64,000 nucleotides of DNA from Streptomyces acidiscabies (GTDB lineage: Bacteria; Actinomycetota; Actinomycetes; Streptomycetales; Streptomycetaceae), in the NCBI RefSeq assembly GCF_020010905.1, contig NZ_JAGJBY010000002.1, positions 186,001 through 250,000 on the forward strand. The letters run 5' to 3'. Of this stretch, positions 52,108-60,180 are shown piece after piece (the stretch's first letter is position 1; each line of letters begins with the position of its first letter). Under the pieces are notes generated by a model. It did no database searches. It was not told the DNA's origin and was given only the letters and a program-made list of their open reading frames with translations. A program made the translations under genes and the position numbers.

Positions 52108-53081
52108 GGACGAGGATGGTCCGGCAGGCCCGGCGCCGCCGCAAACGCTTTTCCGTCCGTCAGCACCTCCGCCAACTCCTCCGCGAACGCGGTGAGCCGC
52201 TCCAGCTCCGGCCCGCCCCGCGCCACCCGGAACCCATGCCGCCTCGCCCAGAACGCGGCCTGCACGGCGTGGAGTTGGGCCCAGCGCCGCAGGCGCTCCC
52301 GCTCGACTCCGGCCGCCTCGCCGAAGACGTCCAGGAGCCGCAGCGTCGCCGCCCGCAGATCCGGCGCGACCAGCAGCGAGAACGCCCGCGTCTTCAGGAA
52401 GTTCGCCCCGTCGTAACCCTGGTCACCCGCATACCCCTTGGGATCCACGGCGAGCCACGGCTCCCGCTCGGCGCGCAGGATGTTACGGGCATGCAGGTCA
52501 CCATGGACGAGGGTGTCGGGCTGATCCCGGCCGAGGTCCCGCACGGTGGCGCGCGCGAAGTCGAGGACGCGGGCGGGGATGTTGTGCTCCAACTCCCCGG
52601 CATCCACGACAAGTTGCTCGGCCCATTCGTCGGCGCGTTCGCTGAGCCGGGGCAGATGGGCGGGCGCGGGCACCGCGAGCCGCCGGCTGAGCTGCCCGGC
52701 GACCGACGCGATGAGGTCCTCGTCGGTCTCGCTCTCGCCCAGCGTCGCCGACCCGACCCGCTCCAGCAGCATCGCGAACCGCGCGTCGTCCCGCTCGTAC
52801 AGCAGAACGGCCCCCTGCCCCGCCCAGGCGGCGAAGGCGTCGGGCTCGTGGACATTGCCGGGGTGAGGGAAGGAGACCTTCAGTACGGCAGGCCCGTGGC
52901 TCTCACGTACGACGGGTACGACGAGCCCGACCCCGCCGAACATCAGCTCACCGTCGACAGCGCAGCTCCAGCGGTCGAGCAACTCGGTGACGATCCCGGG
53001 GAGTTCGGAGATCCAGCGCTCGCCGGTCGCGCCCTCGCGGGCGACGGTGTTCCGGGCGAGGATTTCGGGCACCTCGATCAT
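52104..53081 (-). CDS. Aminoglycoside/hydroxyurea phosphotransferase-like kinase
   Basis: This 325-aa protein is of the aminoglycoside phosphotransferase (PF04655-like) group, with catalytic LVHGDLHARNILR and metal VDPKGYAGDQGYD motifs. The N-terminal lobe (VVRESHGPAVLKVSFPHPG) resembles hydroxyurea/streptomycin-type members. The coupled SDR downstream suggests a small-molecule role. It may confer resistance or act in metabolism; no target is proven. Confidence 0.85.
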   Translation of the reverse strand: MIEVPEILARNTVAREGATGERWISELPGIVTELLDRWSCAVDGELMFGGVGLVVPVVRESHGPAVLKVSFPHPGNVHEPDAFAAWAGQGAVLLYERDDARFAMLLERVGSATLGESETDEDLIASVAGQLSRRLAVPAPAHLPRLSERADEWAEQLVVDAGELEHNIPARVLDFARATVRDLGRDQPDTLVHGDLHARNILRAEREPWLAVDPKGYAGDQGYDGANFLKTRAFSLLVAPDLRAATLRLLDVFGEAAGVERERLRRWAQLHAVQAAFWARRHGFRVARGGPELERLTAFAEELAEVLTDGKAFAAAPGLPDHPRP

Positions 53082-53107
53082 CAGGGCACTCTAGTCCGGC
53101 ACTTCGG

Positions 53108-53245
53108 GCGGGAGGCGTACGGCCTGCTCACCGCCGCGAGTCCACACTCAGCGCGGGAGGCGTACCGCCTCTTCGTCGCCGCGAGTCCGCACTCCGCGCG
53201 GGAGAGGCACCGCCTGTTCGCCGCCCCGAGTCCGCCGTTGCCGCA
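53108..53245 (-). repeat. Three 45-bp tandem units at the end of the LysR gene
   Basis: The unit is GCGGGAGGCGTACCGCCTC followed by TTCGTCGCCGCGAGTCCGCAC and TCCGC. Copies start at about 53110, 53155 and 53200. The period is 45 bp, so within the coding sequence it adds 15-residue units (RTRGGEQAVPLPRGV, RTRGDEEAVRLPR), while the last copy lies beyond the stop codon. Confidence 0.8.
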
Positions 53246-54119
53246 GCTCCACGACCAGTTCCGCGAACGCCCGCGCGGGCGGGCTCAACGCGTCCCAGCG
53301 CCGCATCGCCCAACCGACGGGCAGGGGACGCAGATCCGGCAGCGGCACGAGCCGCAACGCCCCCGCGCCGGACGCCACCAGCCCCGGCAACGCCGGTACC
53401 ACCGCCCGGCCCACCCCCACCTCGGCGAGCAGCAACGCCGTGTCCCAGTCGGCGACGCTCGTGTCGTACGCGAACCGGACCCCCAACTCCGCGCAGGCGG
53501 CGTCCAGATGGGCGGCCGAGGTGGAGTTCGGGGGCAGGCGGATCAGCCGTATGCCGTCCAACTCCCCTGCGCTCAGGGACTTTCGCCGAGCGAACTCGTC
53601 GTCCTCGCGCACCGCGAGCATCCACGGCAGCTCCACCACCCGGCGCTGCTCGATGCCGCGTACCGGCGGTCCCAGCGTGATCCACGCGAGATCGAGCGTG
53701 CCGTCCGCGAGCGCTTCGAAGCTGCCCCGGCCCGAACTCACCGTGCGGAATTCGAGGTTGACGTTCGGATGCCGCTGGCGGAAGGCGACGACCGCGTCCG
53801 ACATGAAGTGCCGCACGGTGGTGGCGCCGGTGGCGAGCCGTACGTATCCCCGGCCGCCGTCGACGAGATCCTTCAACTCCCGTGCGGCCAGGTCGAGTCC
53901 GGCGATCCCGTCCCGCGCGGCCCGCTCCAGGATCCGCCCGGCCTGCGTCACCGCGACTCCCCGGGGCCGCCGCTCCAGCAGCCCCACCCCGAACTCCCGC
54001 TCCAGCCGCTTCACATGCTGACTGACCGCCGACTGCGTACACCCAGACTCCCGTGCCACAGCGCTCAGACTCCCGGCCCGGCACACAGCGACGAACACCC
54101 GCAGATCTTCTAGCGTCAT
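53148..54119 (-). CDS. LysR-family regulator with a repeated C-terminus
   Basis: This 323-aa regulator has an N-terminal winged helix (MTLEDLRVFVAVCRAGSLSAVARESGCTQSAVSQHVKRLEREFGVGLLERRPRGVAVT) and a LysR substrate-binding domain (about 90-290). The last 27 residues are a duplicated 15-residue unit generated by the 45-bp tandem repeat, so the normal end is probably around residue 296. Usual LysR proteins are about 300 aa. Effector and target are unknown. The ATG at 54119 is confirmed by the usual N-terminus. Confidence 0.9.
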   Translation of the reverse strand: MTLEDLRVFVAVCRAGSLSAVARESGCTQSAVSQHVKRLEREFGVGLLERRPRGVAVTQAGRILERAARDGIAGLDLAARELKDLVDGGRGYVRLATGATTVRHFMSDAVVAFRQRHPNVNLEFRTVSSGRGSFEALADGTLDLAWITLGPPVRGIEQRRVVELPWMLAVREDDEFARRKSLSAGELDGIRLIRLPPNSTSAAHLDAACAELGVRFAYDTSVADWDTALLLAEVGVGRAVVPALPGLVASGAGALRLVPLPDLRPLPVGWAMRRWDALSPPARAFAELVVELRQRRTRGGEQAVPLPRGVRTRGDEEAVRLPR

Positions 54120-54212
54120 ACCCCCAAGCAAACACTAGAGTCCAGCAACAAATCCCAAGGATTGACTCCCCCTTCCCGCTCGTACGACGATTTCCCCGGG
54201 CCCACGGCGGCA

Positions 54213-54241
54213 ACCCGCTCCCCACCCGGGAGGGAGCGGGT
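54213..54241 (-). terminator. Hairpin after the methyltransferase gene
   Basis: ACCCGCTCCC (54213-54222) pairs with GGGAGCGGGT (54232-54241). It lies beyond the methyltransferase stop and before the LysR promoter. There is no U-run, so it may be a Rho-independent terminator of the Streptomyces type or a simple hairpin. Confidence 0.5.
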
Positions 54242-54325
54242 GCCGACCATTTCCCCGACGAGCAGGGGAACGCATGAAGAGACAGGAACCGACCGCAACC
54301 CCAAGGGAGTTGAGCGCAGCCGCAG

Positions 54326-54961
54326 CTACCGCACCCGCTGGGCGATCAGGAACGCGTGCGGTGTCTTCTCCTCCTCCATCGGCTCCCGGACCGTGCGCGA
54401 CAGCATCGTGAAACCGGCCTCCGTCAGCAGCCCCTCCATGAACTCCGGGCGGCGGCGCAGGAAGTCGATGGCGACCGGGTGACCCCAGGGCTGGTCGTAG
54501 TGGCGGGGTTCGTCGCCGACCTGGAAGGCGAGGAGGAGGTGGCCGCCGGGGGCGAGGGCGCGGTGGAAACCCTCGAAGAGACGGGGCAGTTCGGGTGACG
54601 GCGTGTGGATGGACGAGTACCAGCACATGACGCCGTCGAGCGAGCCGTCCGGGAAGGGGAGGTCGAGCATCGAGCCCTGTTCGAAGCGGATTCCGGGGTT
54701 CTCGCGGCGGGCCACCGCGAGCATCGACTCCGACAGGTCGAGCCCGGAGATGTCCAGACCGAGCCCGGCGAGGCGCCCCGTGGACCGACCGGGCCCGCAC
54801 CCGAGGTCGGCCACCTTCCCACCCGCGCCCACGAGTTCGGCGTACACCCCGAGTACGGCCCGCTCCAGCGGCCTCTTGACCAGCTCGTCCTGGAACCGCT
54901 CGGAGTAGTCCTCGGCGATGGCGTCGTAGAAGGTACGGGTGGTGGTGAGGAAGTCAGTCAT
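54326..54961 (-). CDS. Class I SAM-dependent methyltransferase
   Basis: This 211-aa methyltransferase of the UbiE/Methyltransf_11 type has the SAM-binding motif I VADLGCGPGRSTGRLAGLG, acid ISGLDLSESML and motif IV LDLPFPDGSLDGVMCWYSSIH. The substrate is unknown. Start ATG 54961 follows GACCCTAAC, which gives no clear ribosome binding site; leaderless expression is possible. Confidence 0.88.
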   Translation of the reverse strand: MTDFLTTTRTFYDAIAEDYSERFQDELVKRPLERAVLGVYAELVGAGGKVADLGCGPGRSTGRLAGLGLDISGLDLSESMLAVARRENPGIRFEQGSMLDLPFPDGSLDGVMCWYSSIHTPSPELPRLFEGFHRALAPGGHLLLAFQVGDEPRHYDQPWGHPVAIDFLRRRPEFMEGLLTEAGFTMLSRTVREPMEEEKTPHAFLIAQRVR

Positions 54962-55043
54962 GGCGGGTGACCCTAACCGGTACCACTGACAACGCCCCGG
55001 GGCTCAGCGTCCGATACCTGAGAGCCAGTCGGCGCTGCCCCTC

Positions 55044-55358
55044 TCAGCCCACCCCCAACCCCCGTAGTACCGCGGTAGTACCCGCCGCCCCCAGCACCAC
55101 CACCACGAACGGCGCCCTCCGCCAGGCCAGCCCGACCCCCACCAGTACCCCCAGCGGACGAGCCCACCCCGAGAACCCGCCCCCCTCGGTCAGCGCCCCC
55201 GTCGCCAGCAGGGCGACCAGCAGCACGACCGCCCCGGCGGACAGCAGCTCCTGGACCCGCGCCGGCAGCGTGACCCGCCCGTGCAGGAGAGGCCCCGTCA
55301 GCCGGAAGGCGTACGTCCCGAGAGCCAGGACGAGGACGGTGACGACGGTCGGACTCAC
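55044..55358 (-). CDS. azlD: AzlD-type branched-chain amino acid exporter subunit
   Basis: This 104-aa membrane protein of four short helices starts with VTVLVLALGTYAFRLTGPLLHGRVTLP, typical of AzlD. It overlaps azlC by four bases. With AzlC it exports branched-chain amino acids or analogues. Its last bases carry a GTACTAC pair on the minus strand (two copies 11 bp apart). Confidence 0.9.
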   Translation of the reverse strand: MSPTVVTVLVLALGTYAFRLTGPLLHGRVTLPARVQELLSAGAVVLLVALLATGALTEGGGFSGWARPLGVLVGVGLAWRRAPFVVVVLGAAGTTAVLRGLGVG

Positions 55359-56077
55359 GGGGTCACCTCAGGGTCGTACAGGAAGAGCCCCAGAAGAGCT
55401 ACGAGGACAGGTACCCCGGTGGGGAGGAGCGGGGTCGCCGCGAGGGCGAGGACCGCGCCGAGGGCGACAGGCCGGCGGACGCGGGAGTCCTTGCGGAGGG
55501 TGGGTACGACGAGCGCCGCGAGGATCGCGGGAAAGGCCGCGTCGAGCCCGTACCGGGAGGTGTCCCCCAGCGCCTGCCCCGCGAGCGCGCCGATGACGAC
55601 GGCCGTGTTCCATACGGCGAACAGCGCGAGCCCGGACGTCCAGAACGCGGCGCGGCGGCGGGCCGGGTCGGACCGGGCGAGGGTGAAGGCGACCGTCTCG
55701 TCCGTGACGAGGTGCGCGCCGAGCAGCCGGGTGAACGGCCCGCGGCCGATGTCCCCGGCGACGGCGAGGCTGTAGGCGACGGTACGGGTGTTGAGGGCGA
55801 GCCCGGTCGCGGCGGCGGCCAGCGGACCGCCCCCGGCGAGCAGTACGCCGACCGCGCTGAACTGGGCCGATCCCCCGTACACGGCCAGGGACATGACGAC
55901 CGGCACCCAGACCGGCAGCCCGCCGCTCACGGCGATCGCGCCGAAGGACACCCCGACGACCCCGCTGGCGAGGCAGACGAGGAGGACGTCCCGCAGGAGG
56001 GTGGAGTCGTCCGGTGATACCTGCGGACTACCCCCGGACGGGGTAACCCTGGAGAGTGTTCGGCGTGGAGAACGCAT
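55355..56077 (-). CDS. azlC: AzlC-type branched-chain amino acid exporter
   Basis: This 240-aa membrane protein has the AzlC signature (GVSFGAIAVSGGLPVWVPVVMSLAVYGGSAQFSAVGVLLAGG) and about six helices. Start at 56077 lies inside a palindrome bound, by inference, by the divergent XRE regulator, and no ribosome binding site precedes it, so translation is probably leaderless. It is coupled to azlD. Confidence 0.92.
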   Translation of the reverse strand: MRSPRRTLSRVTPSGGSPQVSPDDSTLLRDVLLVCLASGVVGVSFGAIAVSGGLPVWVPVVMSLAVYGGSAQFSAVGVLLAGGGPLAAAATGLALNTRTVAYSLAVAGDIGRGPFTRLLGAHLVTDETVAFTLARSDPARRRAAFWTSGLALFAVWNTAVVIGALAGQALGDTSRYGLDAAFPAILAALVVPTLRKDSRVRRPVALGAVLALAATPLLPTGVPVLVALLGLFLYDPEVTP

Positions 56078-56126
56078 GTTCTCTAAAATGAACGCCAGGG
56101 CGACCGTTCGTCAAGGCGAACGTTCG
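56068..56126. promoter_or_regulatory. Operators and promoter between azlC and the XRE regulator
   Basis: A palindrome GAGAAC-GCAT-GTTCTC (56068-56083) covers the azlC start codon. A -10-like TAAAAT (56084-56089) serves the rightward gene. Further right CGACCGTTCG (56101) and the perfect CGAACGTTCG (56117) are 16 bp apart. The arrangement suggests the XRE protein represses both directions. Confidence 0.6.
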
Positions 56127-56153
56127 TACTCGTACAGCGAACGGAGTGGAAGC

Positions 56154-56702
56154 GTGAGTGAACCCCTGGAGTGGCTCGCGGCCTCGCTGAAGCGGGAGCG
56201 CGCCAGGACCGGGCTGTCCCTGTCCGAACTGGCCAAGCGCGCGGGGATCGCGAAGTCCACGCTGTCCCAGCTGGAGGCGGCGAGCGGGAACCCGGGGATG
56301 GAGACGATCTGGGCGCTGGCGGTGGCGCTCGGCGTCCCGTTCAGCGTGCTCGTCGAACCGCCCTCGGCGCCCGTCCAGGTCGTCCGCGCGGGGGAGGGTC
56401 CCAAGGTGCACTCCGAACAGTCCAGTTATCTCGCGACGTTGTTGTCCGCGAGTCCGCCGGGAGCACGCCGGGACATTTACTACGTATGGCTGGAACCGGG
56501 CACTGTCCGGGAATCCGAACCGCATATCCCCGGCACCGTGGAACACATCGTGGTCACCGAGGGAAGCGTGAAAGCGGGGCCGCGCGGGGAGGGTGTGGAG
56601 GTCGGTCCGGGGGATTATCTGTCGTATCGCGGAGATGTGCCGCACATGTACGAGGCGACGGCGGCCGGAACGAAGTTCGTGCTCGTCATGCAGCACACGT
56701 GA
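56154..56702 (+). CDS. XRE-family regulator with a cupin domain
   Basis: This 182-aa regulator has an N-terminal helix-turn-helix (LKRERARTGLSLSELAKRAGIAKSTLSQLEAASGNPGMETIWALAVALGVPFSVLV) and a C-terminal cupin (PGTVEHIVVTEGSVKAGPRGEGVEVGPGDYLSYRGDVPHMYEA). It starts at GTG 56154 after GGAGTGGAAGC. Divergence from azlCD, with this domain pairing, is a common arrangement in which the cupin senses an amino acid or related ligand and releases the transporter genes. Confidence 0.92.
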   Translation: MSEPLEWLAASLKRERARTGLSLSELAKRAGIAKSTLSQLEAASGNPGMETIWALAVALGVPFSVLVEPPSAPVQVVRAGEGPKVHSEQSSYLATLLSASPPGARRDIYYVWLEPGTVRESEPHIPGTVEHIVVTEGSVKAGPRGEGVEVGPGDYLSYRGDVPHMYEATAAGTKFVLVMQHT

Positions 56703-56759
56703 ACGGGAAATGAATTCGGCTCCGCGGGGCCGGCCCGCTAGGGGCGCCGGGAGAAAGGC

Positions 56760-56792
56760 AGGAGCCCCGTCGCCGGAAGGCGCGGGGCTCCT
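56760..56792. terminator. Bidirectional terminator between the XRE and cold-shock genes
   Basis: AGGAGCCCCG (56760-56769) pairs with CGGGGCTCCT (56783-56792) across 13 bases. Because the flanking genes converge, one hairpin can end both. Confidence 0.75.
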
Positions 56793-56849
56793 TGGGTGGT
56801 GCTTCTCAGACTGCGATCACGCTGCCGGTTCCGGCAGTCGCCCGGCGGA

Positions 56850-57053
56850 TCAGACCGGGGTGACGTTCTCCGCCTGCGGGCCCTTCGGGCCCTGGGTCAC
56901 GTCGAAGGAAACCTGCTGGTTCTCTTCGAGGGAACGGAAACCCGAGGCGTTGATCGCGGAGTAGTGGACGAAGACGTCAGGGCCGCCGCCTTCTTGGGCG
57001 ATGAAACCAAAGCCCTTTTCGGCGTTGAACCACTTCACGGTTCCGGTAGCCAT
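56850..57053 (-). CDS. Cold-shock protein (CspA family)
   Basis: This 67-aa OB-fold protein has RNP1 KGFGFIA and RNP2 VFVHYSAI, plus ATGTVKWFNAEKGFG at the N-terminus and QVSFDVTQGPKGPQAENV at the end. It is an RNA chaperone of the Streptomyces SC 7.0 type. The 5' region before 57053 is long and AT-rich, as expected of cold-inducible leaders. It shares a terminator with the XRE gene. Confidence 0.95.
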   Translation of the reverse strand: MATGTVKWFNAEKGFGFIAQEGGGPDVFVHYSAINASGFRSLEENQQVSFDVTQGPKGPQAENVTPV

Positions 57054-57411
57054 AAGCCCTCCTTGGGCTCAAAGGGTCGCCCTGCTCCAGAACCTGCAAG
57101 TGTGAAAACAGTGCTGCACAACTGCAAACTTCCGAAAACGTCGAGAGCCCGCGGTCACATGCTCCGCAGGCTCTGTACTGCAAGGGAAACCAAACTGCAA
57201 CTTGCGGCGAGCCTAGCACGCAGGCAGCCGAAAGCGATAGAGGTCAAGATCACGTCACTCGGATGTTTGAAACGCCCGGGCAATGGTTGACACCGGGGTG
57301 CGGCGGGGCGTGATGTGAACGGATCGGAGAGTCCGCTGATACCGGTAAGACCCCAGGGGGATCGTGGGGGGTGACTCAGCAGCGTACCCGACCGGGGTCT
57401 AGCCTCGCGAT
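57054..57411. other. Long leader/promoter region between cspA and mqnA
   Basis: 358 bp without a gene. The part next to cspA is AT-rich, has CAAGTGTGAAAACAGTGCTGC and several short inverted repeats, and is the presumed cspA 5' untranslated leader. Towards mqnA, ATGGTTGACACCGGGG (57283-) contains a -35-like TTGACA-type element. No further feature is recognised. Confidence 0.5.
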
Positions 57412-58260
57412 GTGGACAATTCTCGCACCCGGCCGCGCGTCGGCCACATCCAGTTCCTCAACTGCCTGCCTCTGTACTGGGGTCTCGCGAGAACGGGCAC
57501 GCTGCTCGATCTTGAGCTGACCAAGGACACCCCCGAGAAGCTCAGCGAGCGGCTCGTGCAGGGCGACCTCGACATCGGCCCCATCACCCTCGTCGAGTTC
57601 CTGCGCAACGCCGACGACCTGGTGGCCTTCCCCGACATCGCGGTCGGCTGCGACGGGCCCGTCATGTCCTGCGTGATCGTCTCGCAGGTTCCCCTCGACC
57701 AGCTGGACGGCGCCCGCGTCGCCCTCGGCTCGACCTCCCGTACCTCCGTACGGCTCGCCCAGCTCCTGCTCGCCGAGCGGTACGGCGTAACTCCCGAGTA
57801 CTACACCTGCCCCCCGGACCTGAGTCTGATGATGCAGGAGGCCGATGCCGCCGTCCTCATCGGCGACGCCGCCCTGCGCGCCAACCTCCTCGACGGGCCG
57901 CGCTACGGGCTCCAGGTCCACGACCTCGGCGCGCTCTGGAAAGAGTGGACCGGCCTCCCCTTCGTCTTCGCCGTCTGGGCCGCCCGCCGCGACTACCTCG
58001 AACGCGAGCCCGAGCTCACCCGCGAGGTCCACCGCGCCTTCCTCGCCTCCCGCAACCTCTCCCTCGACGAGGTCGGCAAGGTCGCCGAACAGGCCGCCCG
58101 CTGGGAGGAGTTCGACGAGACGATCCTGGAGCAGTACTTCACCACCCTCGACTTCCGCTTCGGCGCACCGCAGTTGGCGGCCGTCACGGAGTTCGCGCGC
58201 CGGGTGGGCCCGACGACCGGCTTCCCGGCGGACGTCAACGTGGAACTGCTGACGCCGTAG
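57412..58260 (+). CDS. mqnA: Chorismate dehydratase MqnA
   Basis: This 282-aa periplasmic-binding-like enzyme converts chorismate to 3-[(1-carboxyvinyl)oxy]benzoate, the first futalosine-pathway step. Signature segments: RVGHIQFLNCLPLYWGL, LSERLVQGDLDIGPITLVEFLRN, SCVIVSQVPL, ALGSTSRTSVRLAQLLL and the Asp/Asn region VLIGDAALRAN. The start is GTG 57412. It is separated from the other mqn genes by over 14 kb on one side and 1.9 kb on the other. Confidence 0.93.
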   Translation: MDNSRTRPRVGHIQFLNCLPLYWGLARTGTLLDLELTKDTPEKLSERLVQGDLDIGPITLVEFLRNADDLVAFPDIAVGCDGPVMSCVIVSQVPLDQLDGARVALGSTSRTSVRLAQLLLAERYGVTPEYYTCPPDLSLMMQEADAAVLIGDAALRANLLDGPRYGLQVHDLGALWKEWTGLPFVFAVWAARRDYLEREPELTREVHRAFLASRNLSLDEVGKVAEQAARWEEFDETILEQYFTTLDFRFGAPQLAAVTEFARRVGPTTGFPADVNVELLTP

Positions 58261-58272
58261 GCGTATCGGCGT

Positions 58273-59265
58273 TCAGCGCCGTCCCATCCACTGCTCCTCA
58301 TCGAGCAACTTCCGCAGCCGGGGCGAGAGTTCGGGTACGGCGGCCCCCGCCGCCTGCGCCCGCGCGACCGTCTCGACGTACGCCAGCGCCTCCTTGCGCA
58401 GCCGCTCCTTCTCCTTGCCCTGTCTGCTCCCGGCGAGCCAGACCCAGATCGCGAGGGGGACGAGGACCAGGGCGAGGTAGCCGAGGGTCACGCCTTGCCA
58501 CCAGCCGTAGGCGGCGCCGATCAGGGCCGCGATGACGAAGAGACAGCCGGCCTCGTCGTGCCAGCCGCCCTGGTCGGCGATCTTCTCGTACGCGGCGACG
58601 GCGTCGGGGACCGGCGGGACGGTGTGGACGGCGTAGGGGTTCGGGGTGCCGGGTGCGGCGCCGGGGGGCTGGTAGCCGTAGGGGCCCGCGGGGGTGCCCG
58701 GGGCCTGGCGGCCGTAGGGACCGGCGGCGTACGGTCCCGCTGGAGTACTAGGGGTATGAGACGGCTCACCGCCCGTCGGCCGGTACGTCGGTACCGGTGT
58801 CGTCGGCTTGGTACCTCCGTACTCCGACCGCCCCTCCAGCCACGCGGGTACGTGGGTCACCGGCAGCCCCCGCGACCGGGCGACGCCGAGGACGTGCCGG
58901 TAGCCGGCCAGCGCCGGATGCCCCAACTCCCTCTTCCAGCGGGCCCGCACGGATATCAGGCAGACGATCCCGGCCGCGAGGATCGGTACGGCGGGCCCGT
59001 AGGCGAGCGCCGGGTTCTCCGCGAGTGCGGGGACCTCCGGGCCGATGAACGGCCACACCCCGCCGACCAGCAGCGCGAGCCCGCCGAGCCATACGAGCGG
59101 GCCGCGCTGACTCCGATGCAGCGCCTCCCGCCGCTCCTCGAACATCGCGGTCACGGCCCGGTCGTCCGTGTAGTCCACGCCGTACTGCGCGCTGATGGTC
59201 CGCACCGACGCCAGGACGGTCGGCTCGGAGGCCAGGGTGGCTCCGTTGATCGGAAGAAGGTCCAT
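58273..59265 (-). CDS. Hypothetical membrane protein with a Pro/Gly/Tyr-rich linker
   Basis: This protein of about 330 aa has four transmembrane helices in two pairs (LVWLGGLALLVGGVWPFIG, YGPAVPILAAGIVCLISV, FVIAALIGAAYGWWQGV, LGYLALVLVPLAIWVWLAG) separated by a Pro/Gly/Tyr-rich stretch with AGPYAAGPYGRQ, PAGPYGYQPPGA and GTPNPYAV units. The start is uncertain; ATG 59265 (MDLLPINGATLASE) is taken because it precedes a soluble N-terminal segment, with an upstream ATG at 59301 as an alternative. The family is unknown to me; it is convergent with mqnA. Confidence 0.65.
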   Translation of the reverse strand: MDLLPINGATLASEPTVLASVRTISAQYGVDYTDDRAVTAMFEERREALHRSQRGPLVWLGGLALLVGGVWPFIGPEVPALAENPALAYGPAVPILAAGIVCLISVRARWKRELGHPALAGYRHVLGVARSRGLPVTHVPAWLEGRSEYGGTKPTTPVPTYRPTGGEPSHTPSTPAGPYAAGPYGRQAPGTPAGPYGYQPPGAAPGTPNPYAVHTVPPVPDAVAAYEKIADQGGWHDEAGCLFVIAALIGAAYGWWQGVTLGYLALVLVPLAIWVWLAGSRQGKEKERLRKEALAYVETVARAQAAGAAVPELSPRLRKLLDEEQWMGRR

Positions 59266-59321
59266 TTCGGGATCATGGCACGGGAGTTGGCTGGCTCTCA
59301 TGGGGGAATCGTGGGGGAGTG

Positions 59322-60110
59322 ATGGCCGGGGTGGGGCAGGATCGGTCCGTGGTGAGCGAGTTGTGGGTGATCGCCGTAGCGGCGGCGGTGTGGGGTGCGC
59401 TGGCGGGCGGGGTACTACCCCGAGCGGCGTACCGGTTCTCCGTACCTCTGGAGTACCCCCCGGAGGACTCCTCGCAGGAGGAGAGCGACGGCTGGCGGCG
59501 GGAGTGTCCCGAGGGACATCCCCTGCGCGGCTGGCTCGGGCCCGCGCGGTGCCGGACCTGCGGCCCGTACGACTCACCCCGTACCCCCTACGTACTACTC
59601 ACCGCGCTCCTCTCCACCCTCCTCGCCCTGGCCACCGGCCTCCGCCCCGAACTCGCGGCCTGGCTCCTGCTCGCCCCCGCCTGGGTGCTGCTCGCGGTGG
59701 TGGACGTCCGGGTGCGACGTCTACCGGACCCGCTGACCTGGGGCCTCGCGGTCGCCGCGCCCGCGCTGCTGGGGGTGGCCGCGCTGGTCCCGGACCACGC
59801 CGGGGAGTGGACGACCGCGCTGCTCGGGGCCGTCGTCCTCGGCGCCGCGATCCTCGTCCTGCACCTGCTGAACCCGGAGGGGATGGGGTACGGGGACGCG
59901 AAACTCGCGGTCGGGCTGGGGGCCGTACTGGGGTGGTACGGGTGGGACACGGTGCTGCTCGGTGCGTTCGCCGGGTTCGCGCTCGGGGCCGGGTACGGGG
60001 GAGTGCTCGCCGTGGTCCGCAGGTCGGGGAGGGGTACGACCATCGCGTTCGGGCCGTTCCTGATCGCCGGGGCGGTGCTGGGGGTGGTGTCGGGAGCCTG
60101 GACGGCCTGA
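59322..60110 (+). CDS. A24-family prepilin peptidase (orphan)
   Basis: This 262-aa membrane protein has about seven helices and the A24 aspartates in VDVRVRRLPDPLT and GMGYGDAKLAVGLGAVLG. A cytoplasmic Cys motif (ECPEGHPLRG, ARCRTC) precedes helix 2, as in TadV/PilD relatives. No pilin or Tad genes are in the window. Start ATG 59322 is preceded by GGGGGAG; GTG 59319 is immediately upstream. It lies 70 bp before mqnC in the same direction. Confidence 0.85.
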   Translation: MAGVGQDRSVVSELWVIAVAAAVWGALAGGVLPRAAYRFSVPLEYPPEDSSQEESDGWRRECPEGHPLRGWLGPARCRTCGPYDSPRTPYVLLTALLSTLLALATGLRPELAAWLLLAPAWVLLAVVDVRVRRLPDPLTWGLAVAAPALLGVAALVPDHAGEWTTALLGAVVLGAAILVLHLLNPEGMGYGDAKLAVGLGAVLGWYGWDTVLLGAFAGFALGAGYGGVLAVVRRSGRGTTIAFGPFLIAGAVLGVVSGAWTA

Positions 60111-60180
60111 CCGTAGTCCCCTCATACCTCTGGCGTACGCTGGACCGGTCCATCCACAACCCTTACGAAAGGGACGCCCG

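Noticed and set aside
54120..54325. Possible tRNA or small RNA upstream of LysR
   Set aside because: Only a simple GC-rich hairpin is visible; no cloverleaf or CCA end.
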